Position numbers and translations under genes: made by a program. Positions 57,125-64,000 of a stretch of 64,000 nt of DNA are shown piece by piece. The notes under the pieces were generated by a model that saw nothing but the letters and a program-made list of their open reading frames with translations, searched no databases and was not told the DNA's origin. Source of the DNA: Macrosoma leucophasiata. Lineage: Eukaryota > Arthropoda > Insecta > Lepidoptera > Hedylidae. Positions within the stretch are counted from its first letter, which is position 1. Each line of letters opens with the position of its first letter. The stretch lies in assembly GCA_036365455.1 (NCBI GenBank), contig JAWQUS010000032.1, forward strand, positions 18,980,001 to 19,044,000, given 5' to 3'.

Positions 57125-57186
57125 AAATATAAATTTCAGTAACCATTAAAATGGATGTATTTTAATGGTCACTGAAATTTATATTT
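57125..57186. repeat. 62-nt near-perfect hairpin
   Basis: Arms 57125-57152 and 57159-57186, 28 bases each with one mismatch, loop GGATGT. The size matches a pre-miRNA, but the near-perfect symmetry is more like a snapback or MITE relic. 57190-57590 to its right holds nothing recognised. Confidence 0.8.
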
Positions 57187-57591
57187 ATATAAAAAGGTGT
57201 TTTAGCAAAAACTATACATATATTTTTTGTTGAAGCAATAGAACGCTACGAGGTTCAAAATGAATGAAAACGAAAGAGTGCTACTAGATGTATGTAATGT
57301 ATTTGACATTATTTGTGGTAAAAATAAAACTCGACATAAACGATAAATAATTTAATTTCTAATACCTGTATAATACAAAGTTCAACTTTTACAACACTAA
57401 TCAAAATTTACAGCTATGTACATACTATGTATGTTTTAATGTACATTATTGCATAAATAGGTAGGTACTCTCGCATCATCCACATTCTGCATTTTATGTG
57501 ATCATTGAAGAAAAAATTTAATAAAAAAATAAAACCGGAATAGCATATAATTTATTTTATATTTATTGAAAAATGGAAAGAAATATTTGAC

Positions 57592-57755
57592 TTCAGGCGA
57601 GACTCGAACTCGCGACCTACTGGGAATCTAGTCCAGCCGCTCTTCCAATTGAGCTACTGAAGTCCTGCCCGATTTGTCAAATCTTTCCTTCACATCTATT
57701 GCATTGCTTTATGGTAGCAGCAGCGCCATCTATTACCAACCAAGGTCAAATTTTT
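57592..57755 (-). repeat. SINE-D (tRNA-headed), minus orientation
   Basis: Reverse strand: ACTTCAGTAGCTCAATTGGA, AGAGCGGCTGGACTAGATTC and GTCGCGAGTTCGAGTCTCGC, CTGAAGT. Acceptor, D and T arms pair as in a tRNA, and the B box GAGTTCGAGTC is present. The anticodon loop has nine bases and the 3' body AGATGGCGCTGCTGC follows, so it is a SINE rather than a tRNA gene. 57760-58190 is featureless. Confidence 0.65.
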
Positions 57756-58193
57756 CTTTCCATTTTTCTTTAAAAATAAAATATATTTCACAAGCATGTG
57801 TTAATGCGAAATAATATAAAACAAGCATATAATTTGTTCACTACAGTAATCTTCAGCAATAGGTATCTATGTTGACAATTATTTCATTGTTGTTAAAATA
57901 AAGTCAGTGTTTTTAAAATCGTCAAGTATGAAATAAGGACACTATTGGATATATTATAATACTTTTCGAACGTTGATAGTACAAAAAAACTGAATCGAAA
58001 TGGGTTCCATCACGCATTCACTTGATATACGTGTAAAATAATGAAATAATATTTAGGGGTATTAATATGTCGTATCCACAGTCGTATTGCAAACTATCTA
58101 CATCCATAGCGCTATATTTATTTTTCATACAATTTTTATTTATTAATGTAAAAAAAATGGTACAACCCTAAACAATGACGGAAACGCGCCAAG

Positions 58194-58265
58194 TCACACC
58201 GGCGGGCTCGCGTCGCTCGGCGGCGAGAAGTAGACCACCCGTTTCACCCGCACCCGGGCCCGCAG
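58194..58265 (-). CDS. Candidate terminal coding exon of unknown gene
   Basis: On the minus strand an acceptor-like TCTACTGAAG at 58266 is followed by GC-rich sequence encoding LRARVRVKRVVYFSPPSDAS and TGA at 58194. Base composition resembles neighbouring real exons, not the AT-rich surroundings. No homology recognised and no partner exon found; it could be an alternative last exon of ALKBH7 or chance. Confidence 0.25.
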   Translation of the reverse strand: MRARVRVKRVVYFSPPSDASPPV

Positions 58266-58596
58266 CTTCAGTAGAACGATGTATAAATAAAAAATTAAAG
58301 CATTCTCACGACGCGTTTTACGCCTAAGATGACCGCGGCGGTTGTTTGCGGCTCCCGATGCACCGGCGAGTACGGTTTGCGCGCTTCGGACGACGAACAA
58401 AATAATCCATAACGATTTTTATCTTGAATTAGTGGATTAACTTTGGCCTTTCTTTTTTAATTCTTCTGTGAAATAGGCGGTCTGGACCTCGACCGTCGTC
58501 TTCAAACCTTGTAAACGTTCCATCACAGTCGCGGTGAAATGGTACTGCGGTCGCGGGTGAAAACTGCTCCGCGAGTTCTTAGTAAAGTTTTTCTCA

Positions 58597-58862
58597 GTAA
58601 GTTGTAAGGGGTTGTCAGGGGTCGACTTGAGGGGTGCTCAGGGGTTGTCGGGCTTGTCGGGGGGGGCGAGTTGGGGGGTTGTCGGGAGGCGAGTTGGCGA
58701 TTCCAAGGGGCTGTCGGGCGGCGAGTTAGGGAGTTCTCAAGGATTGTCGGGGGGCGAGTTGAGGGGTTGTTGGGGGGTTGTCGGGAGGCGAGTTGGCAGT
58801 TCCAAGGGGTTGTCGGGCGCAAGTTGGGGAGTTCTCAAGGGTTGTCGGGGGGCGAGTTGGGT
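58597..58862. repeat. G-rich minisatellite overlapping the ALKBH7 stop
   Basis: Irregular units around GTTGTCGGG(G)GGCGAGTTGG, each 20-40 bases with insertions such as TTCCAAGG and TTCTCAAGG. On the minus strand the array supplies the last codons and the TGA of ALKBH7 (58835-58862). The plus strand has many G-runs. Confidence 0.8.
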
Positions 58863-58973
58863 CGTTCCCTGCAGATGACGGCGACTCGGCGCGCGCGCGG
58901 CACGGGGCGGCCGCGGAAGCGCGAGTGCGCGGCCTGCAGCACGGCGTGCGAGAACTCGTAGCGAGCCACTCCG
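58835..58973 (-). CDS. ALKBH7: ALKBH7 exon 4 in window (distal His, C-terminus)
   Basis: Minus-strand acceptor GTCGACAG. Encodes GVARYEFSHAVLQAAHSRF then PRARRVAVICRE and a repeat-derived end NSPPDNP and TGA. The His of FSHAVL corresponds to the third iron ligand. Confidence 0.88.
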
Positions 58974-61900
58974 CTGTCGACATATTCAAATACGTTTTTT
59001 ATTATGGCAAACAAGCACGCGCCAGAGGAGATTTTTGAATTTACGATATAGGAAATACCTCGCACCCCGTTCGGTACCTCCATCGAATCTAAGATTTCCA
59101 TAAAGGGCCGAAACCTTAGCTCGCCTCGCATCCGAATCGTCGGAATTTTGGACGGGAGCTCCGATCGGGTTCACTTTACATCCTCTCTGAGTATCTGACA
59201 TTCTTGAGTAAATTTTCACCTTCATTATTGAGAGAATTAAATGTTTTTGAAAAGGGCGCCGCATCGACGTCGTGGGTCAAGAGCGTCTCAAATATTTTGA
59301 AAGGGTGTAAAACATGCTTAAACAGACGATTCACAGATTCGGAGGATGAGTGAGATCGAAGCGACCTTTTGAATTTTTTTAAGGGCTTCCCTTCGGGCGC
59401 CCCTTTATATGCAAACCTTGGACTTAGTAGAGGTAACCAACGGGGTGCAAGGTATCTATCAAAGAGTAAATAAATAGCATCCTGGACTTCCCTAATATTA
59501 AATGATGACAGCAGCCTATAGACATTTACAGAAGCGAGTTCCAGTGCAGGGACTCGAGGGCGCACCACCGCAGGAGGAGGCACCACCGCATTACCTGACC
59601 TATCTGCCGCCAAATGGTAGTGTTTCTGACGGCCCGGCTAGTCCAGCGGTGTGAGAAGACCGTTTGATTCGAAGGGTCGCGGGTTCAATCCCCGCATCGA
59701 GACATATATTTGTATGGCCTACAGATATTTGTTTCAGGTTTGGTTGTTTGTGTATGTGTTGTGTGTGTACAACGGCACCCACAACACAGGTTTATACCTA
59801 GTGTGGGCTGTGAGTGTTAGGGTATTTTATTTTTTTTTTTTATTTCTACACTCGTGTTTCGTAATGTATGGCTCCGTAATGGCTGTCGCAGAGATAACTG
59901 AGGTCTCGGGGGTGGCAAAACATCTACAGTATCCAACAACAAATATTGCACATCGACCTTAGGAAGGACACTTCGCCTTATTTCGGATCTGTGGAGCGTT
60001 ATCTCTTTTGCACCTTACCAATTTGACGTTAGTTCACCATTTTGACCGAGTCTTGACCAATACCGGACTATCAGTGCTTACGTAGGCAGTGTGCAGAGAT
60101 GACACACTACGAAGTCGAAACTAGCCGATTGTCTTTTTCATAGGCTCGATGTGCAATATTTCTTTGACCTCTAGTTTTTGTATTGTTGTCTACAGGCTGT
60201 AATCATCACTAAGGCTCCTTTCATTCTGGAGTCGTTCAGTCGGGTGTGGCGAGACCGGCGACACGCAGTACAAAAACGCTACCGGTAAGCACGTGGCACA
60301 ATGTAAGCCACTGGAGCTTCATACAAATTGCACCGGTGACACGCTGCAGAATGACAGGAGCCTAAGTTCACTTAACAACTATGTGAACTATACGCTTGTT
60401 TGCCACTTTTGTTGCATTAAAAAAATGAGCATAAGCAATCTATTTAAAGCGGTCGAGTCGCTGATTAGACAAGTCCTAATTGAAATCATTCTGTGACCGC
60501 TTCTGCCCGGGATTCATCGTTGTGGCATGCTACTACAAAAGTCTGTAACGAACCTCATGATGTAGAGGCAGCGTCTCTCCAGTAGAGCGTCCAGCGCCAG
60601 GTGCGGCCGCGCGGCGTGCGTCAGCCGCATCACGGCGCTCGACAGCAGGCACAGGCCCGCGATCACGTCGCCGCAGAACTGCACATTACAACTGACTATC
60701 TCGCGACACGAAGAGTTATGCAGTATGAATTGAAAAGTAGTCTCTAGTGTTTATATGTAGCCAGTGGGAGACTGAGGTCATCAGAGGTCCGGGGCGGCAT
60801 TCGGAGGCCCAGTATCGGACTGGGCACATGCCCAGGCTCAGTCCAGGCTACATAGCCTGGATAGCGTTTATCAGCTGTGCCCCTGCCCAGTGCTGGCGTT
60901 GGAACTGGGCAAGAATTTGACTCTGTTCAGTTCTGGCGTTGCAACCGTTGACACCCCGGGCAATAATTTTGTGGTGGCCTCTTTCTGATATAAGTACAAG
61001 TTAAATTAAGGAGCAAAAAAAAACTCGCGAACAAGAAAAAGACATTACCCTCCGTGGGCTCTAAAAACTCTCTCTTAAATTTGGTGTGAAGCTTTCATTA
61101 TTCAAAACCCGAGCCTTACCGACTCAGTCCACCTGTGGAGGCCCCCGGAACCGTAGGGCCGTGGCGGACTGCCTCCCCGTTCCCCTTAGATGAGGTCGCA
61201 ACACGATATTTGTTAAGTAAGAGAAGGATGTGAAATGTGATAAAAACTTTAACAAATATCGTGGTGCAACCCAGGCTCAGTCCGCTACCGCATGTAGCGT
61301 TCCAGTCGAGTCCAGTTTGAAGGAGTAACTCAAGCTTGCCAGCTATCTGCCACCGATCGGTAGCGTTCAGCACTACGCAAAGACTGCAGTTATCACTCGA
61401 GCTCAACGTGAACCGTACGCTCGTTCTCCACGTTCATTACATAAAAAAGAATGACCAACTCGCTCAGTTGAATCCACATACCCGCACGGCGTCGACGTGC
61501 GGCCGGATGTGTCCGGCGGCGGCCAGGTCCAGCACGTGCGCGAGGGGCAGCAGGGCGGCGCGCGGCGGGAAGGCGGCCGCCCGCGCGCGCGCCACCACCG
61601 CCGCGTTCGTCCCGCGCCAGCTCGCCCGCTCCGTCTCGCGGTACCCCTCGATCGCCTGCACCGTCGCGATACAAATCGATAGATAAATATTCTTCATTGT
61701 ACGCACCGAGCGTTTTGAAGAGAAAACTTCTGTGACATCGCTGCGATTTGAAGGTCGATGAAACGAAAAAGCGACGGTAAAAAGAGAATACATTCATAAG
61801 ATTTAACGAGGGCGATGTAGGGTCCAATTTTTGGTACGAGTTAATAAATACATCGACTATTAAGACAATAATAGAGGGCGGAACGCGAGCCGTTCGTTGG

Positions 61901-62991
61901 TGAGTAATGATACCACCCTCTCCGACGTCGACGCAGAGTCACAGTCGGAGTCGGCGGCGTCGTGTGACGGGTTGCTCGCTTCCCTTCAAAATGGTCGAGG
62001 AGAGCAATGGCTGCCACATGCGTCATACTCGTGAACGGATGCTGATTGTGGGGACTGGTCTGTTGTGATTTGCGGGTGTTATATTCTATCACGATATTAA
62101 GCTGTTGATGGGTATTTGCGTATGTATTTATATGCCATAGACGTTCACATAATCTATTCTATGTAATAATATTTGTATTAAATCTAAGATTTTGACAAAA
62201 GAGCATCACGCTGTGTTTGTTGGGTAGCGGAGTTCTTCTCAGTAGTGCCTGCACTTGGAACTCTGCTAAGTGAATGACTATGATTATGACGAACAGATTT
62301 TTCTTTTCTTCTATGAAGGAATTGAAAAATTTGATGATTCACATATCGGTTAAATATTATTATTAAATTCTCGTATTAATACCTATTGGATTATTATTTC
62401 ATTCTCTATATAACCCGACAATGCAAAAGTGTCCTTGTAGACCAATTTGAAATTTGAATTTTTGAATTTTTGAGTTCCTCTTCCTCCAAGAGAACTGAGG
62501 TCCGCCTTGTCCGCCGTATGGCCGAACGGAGCATCGGTCTCTCACCTCCCTCGGGGTTTGGGAGCCCCACCGAGGAGAGGCGAATCACCATCCACCTGAC
62601 GTAGGATTCAATAATGTGAGATGTAGACCGGTGCCGAATCTCACTCAAGTCTGCCAACCGTGGCATATTCTCCTCTAATGATTGACACAATACTTTTGGG
62701 GGTGTATTTGGGGAAAGCTTTGTTCAATGGTGAATGTCTTTTGGCTGGTATAATAAGTAGTAAAAATTACATTATATTCTCTTTAGACTAATAAAATACA
62801 AACATTATCCCAATGGTCAAACTCATATCTCATGCGCTTGAGCTGTGGCTCCACTTCAGCCATCAGTTCAGCCTCTTCAGCCTCTGTCACGAAGTTAGGC
62901 AGGATGCGCATGTGACGCACCACCTCCTGGCGTAGCGCTACCTCCTCGTCCGCCTTCCATGATGGCAGGATCTCTATATAGTTCAGGTCAC
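58835..62991 (-). CDS. ALKBH7: Alpha-ketoglutarate-dependent dioxygenase ALKBH7, mitochondrial; four exons, 5' partial
   Basis: Exons 62991-62804, 61655-61482, 60678-60554 and 58973-58835 join in phase into 207 residues. Recognition: RRYEFDHWD-like motif (MRYEFDHWDN), AIEGYRETERASW, LAHVLDLAAAGHIRPHVDAV, which contains the iron-binding H-x-D, FCGDVIAGLCLLSSAVM, LYIM, and YEFSHAVL, which supplies the distal His. Human ALKBH7 is 221 residues; about 20-40 N-terminal residues with the mitochondrial signal remain on an upstream exon not found before 64000. The human protein acts in the matrix in programmed necrosis and fatty-acid metabolism, with reported mitochondrial tRNA demethylation. Oddity: the C-terminus (NSPPDNP) is minisatellite-encoded. 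Convergent with the zinc-finger gene. Confidence 0.93.
58986..59625. other. ALKBH7 intron 3, left part
   Basis: No exon recognised. The right portion 59490-59625 has SINE-A fragments (GATGACAGCAGCCTATAGAC, GCACCACCGCATTACCTGAC). 58990-59490 shows nothing assignable. Confidence 0.35.
59628..59790 (+). repeat. SINE-C (tRNA-headed), best copy
   Basis: The tRNA-like head GGCTAGTCCAGCGGTGTGAG and AGGGTCGCGGGTTCAATCCC contains a B box (GGTTCAATCCC), then TTTGTATGGCCTACAGATAT and CAACGGCACCCACAACACAG. Partner at 10372-10505. Confidence 0.65.
59855..60425 (+). repeat. SINE-A interrupted by a MITE
   Basis: SINE-A blocks GTATGGCTCCGTAATGGCTG and GGTCTCGGGGGTGGCAAAAC lie left of the MITE, and TTTGACCTCTAGTTTTTGTA, TCACTTAACAACTATGTGAA and TGTTTGCCACTTT with an A-run lie to the right, so the MITE inserted into an existing SINE. 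The right half also has a roughly 120-base unrelated stretch (60215-60355). Confidence 0.6.
59941..60161. mobile_element. MITE with perfect 16-bp terminal repeats
   Basis: AAATATTGCACATCGA at 59941-59956 and its exact reverse complement at 60146-60161. A related decayed copy is at 22420-22590, where the shared part starts a few bases earlier (ACAGTATCC), so the real end may be slightly outside. Target duplication not resolved. Confidence 0.7.
60554..60678 (-). CDS. ALKBH7: ALKBH7 exon 3 in window
   Basis: Acceptor AATGTGCAG, donor GTTCGT (minus). Encodes FCGDVIAGLCLLSSAVMRLT and ALLERRCLYIM, the core jelly-roll strands of the ALKBH7 fold. Phase 0 in, 2 out. Confidence 0.93.
60680..61330. other. 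ALKBH7 intron 2, main part
   Basis: No exon. Imperfect tandem copies of a CTGGGC-rich block (CCCAGTATCGGACTGGGCAC, GCCCAGGCTCAGTCCAGGCT) at about 60808-60960. AACAAATATCGTG at about 61251 is inverted relative to CACGATATTTGTT at about 61202, a small hairpin. Otherwise nothing recognised. Confidence 0.35.
61330..61450 (+). repeat. SINE-A, shortened copy next to ALKBH7 exon 2
   Basis: GATCGGTAGCGTTCAGCACT, GACTGCAGTTATCACT and CACGTTCATTACATAAAAA. It lies just outside the splice donor at 61481. Confidence 0.5.
61482..61655 (-). CDS. ALKBH7: ALKBH7 exon 2 in window (HxD iron-binding motif)
   Basis: Acceptor GACGGTGCAG, donor GTATGT (minus). Encodes AIEGYRETERASWRG, an Ala/Arg-rich helix, then HVLDLAAAGHIRPHVDAVR with the conserved HVD. 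58 codons, phase 0 both ends. Highly GC-rich. Confidence 0.94.
61660..62800. other. ALKBH7 intron 1 in window
   Basis: No exon. Contains an RTE-type tail (plus GGGGAAAGCTTTGTTCAATG, about 62700-62735) and a related block at 62440-62650 (ACCGAGGAGAGGCGAATCAC). 61660-62430 shows nothing assignable. Confidence 0.35.
62804..62991 (-). CDS. ALKBH7: ALKBH7 exon 1 in window (YEFDHWD motif)
   Basis: Acceptor CAGTTGCAG, donor GTTTGT (minus). Starts two bases into a codon (phase 1), so an upstream exon exists. Encodes LNYIEILPSWKADEEVALRQ, HMRILPNFVTEAEEAELMAE and LKRMRYEFDHWDN, the hallmark of ALKBH7. Confidence 0.93.
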
Positions 62992-63039
62992 CTGCAACTG
63001 TGTTAAGTACCTTTATAAGATCTATGATTGAACAGAAAT

Positions 63040-63215
63040 TTATTATTATTATCTTCACGCCAAGTCCATCGAGGGGTAGGGAGAGAGTGTGGAGCACCAG
63101 ATAGCCCAGTCCTAACAGATACCTAAGACTTTTGACGCCACTCTCAGACAGTACTTGGCGTATTTGAAGAAAGGTCAATCTTGGTCTCCCTGGGCCTCTC
63201 TTTTATATCTGGACT
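63040..63215 (-). mobile_element. RTE-like LINE 3' fragment, minus orientation
   Basis: Reverse strand carries AGAGGCCCAGGGAGACCAAG, GAGAGTGGCGTCAAAAGTCT and CCCCTCGATGGACTTGGCGT, the same C-terminal end and tail as 35230-35440. It lies in the upstream ALKBH7 intron. Confidence 0.6.
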
Positions 63216-63378
63216 TATCTATTAAATCTTAGCATAATTACAGCTTGAAATTATCTCAAAGGTCTAGAGATAAGCACATATCAGTTCTATATAGTAGCTA
63301 TGGAGAAGTAGGGCTGACTCTGTGTATGAAAAAGTGTCCATTAAAACATGTAAAATAAGGGATAGGCACACTGCACAG

Positions 63379-64000
63379 TGCCGGATTTAAGCATAGGCAA
63401 CATAGGCAGTTGCTTATGGGGCGCCACCACACCGCAAAAAATCGATAAATGCTCAGTAGAAACAAAAATATACTTACTGAGTCTTGTTATTAATACTTTT
63501 TTTTGGGAGAATTCATTTTGACAATATTATCGATACGCTTATTAATGAAAAATTATAGGTTGTAGGTACTAACTCTAGTTTAATTTTGAATAAATTTTAT
63601 GAGCCAATATATTCAGTTGCTGAACCACAGGTCTATTAGAGATGGTTTACTATCAATAAAACACCAACCAAAGCAGAGATTAACTAATATAACCGAATAA
63701 AACACCAATATTATCAGATTCTCACTATCGCTTCTGACCTGTATTTTTTTCAGGTGAGTCAGGAGACACTAGGACATGTGCTGCGTCGTGAACATTTCTT
63801 GGCGCTTGATAAAACACTGGTTTTAATTTGCAATTCTTTATAAAACTAAAAGTTAAGAGCCGCATCTTTGCTATCTGCTCATATGATATAATGTTGATAC
63901 TTAATATTACTTAATCACAATGAAATAGCCTCAAACTTCTGAAAATTTTATTCTGTTGACATGTAACAGCTGATAATTCTGATAAACAGACTGACACAGA
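63379..64000. other. Possible hAT-like terminus, then unassigned DNA
   Basis: CAGTGCCGGATTTAAGCATA and GCTTATGGGGCGCCACCACA resemble the end at 7441. No opposite end before 64000. 63760-63860 has short open frames on both strands and an AG acceptor-like TATTTTTTTCAG at 63754, but no recognisable product. The missing ALKBH7 5' exon was not found here. Confidence 0.3.

Noticed and set aside
57592..57755. Functional tRNA gene on the minus strand
   Set aside because: Acceptor, D and T arms pair, but the anticodon loop has nine bases and a SINE body follows; a similar copy is at 24537. Same reasoning for 10372, 15230 and 59628.
63754..63860. Terminal exon after TATTTTTTTCAG on the plus strand
   Set aside because: The frame is short and encodes nothing recognisable; the other strand is equally open. 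Not enough for a call.

Overview
The window is nuclear DNA from an insect, most likely a moth or butterfly (Lepidoptera). Genes have short GC-rich exons and long AT-rich introns packed with Bm1-like and tRNA-headed SINEs, RTE-like LINE tails, Helitron-like ends, hAT-type MITEs and a mariner. The species cannot be named from sequence alone.

Four genes were rebuilt by eye from homology, GT-AG sites and continuous reading phase. (1) 8235-33943, plus: the last 11 exons of a nose-resistant-to-fluoxetine (NRF-6)-like membrane acyltransferase; the 5' exon(s) with the signal peptide were not found. (2) 39480-41490, minus: the two-exon core spliceosomal protein Sm D3. (3) 42520-55275, plus: a seven-exon protein with a ZAD-like N-terminus and seven C2H2-type zinc fingers, 438 residues. 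(4) 58835-62991, minus: four exons of the mitochondrial dioxygenase ALKBH7; the 5' exon lies to the right or outside. NRF-like and SmD3 are convergent, SmD3 and the zinc-finger gene are head to head about 1 kb apart, and the zinc-finger gene and ALKBH7 are convergent. The four show no common pathway.

Layout of the rest. 1-8200: LINE and SINE debris, a GC island between 29-bp direct repeats and a large SINE palindrome. 8.4-33 kb: NRF introns with SINEs, a foldback element, a mariner split by a LINE 3' end, and degenerate copies of exons 3, 8 and 10. 34-39.5 kb: an RTE-like LINE tail, a TIR-element cluster and the probable long SmD3 3' UTR. 41.6-42.0 kb: a hAT MITE with a clean 8-bp target duplication. 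43.9-44.9 kb: a 121/128-bp array made from the 3' end of a zinc-finger exon plus its splice donor. 46.5-54.1 kb: a LINE in the zinc-finger intron, itself split by a very young Ty3/gypsy element with identical 131-bp LTRs. 55.3-58.2 kb: MITEs, a hairpin and a Helitron-like end. 58.6-58.9 kb: a G-rich minisatellite that runs into the ALKBH7 stop codon.

The most unusual theme is repeated local tandem duplication of exons with their flanking intron, in two unrelated neighbouring genes and at several stages of decay.
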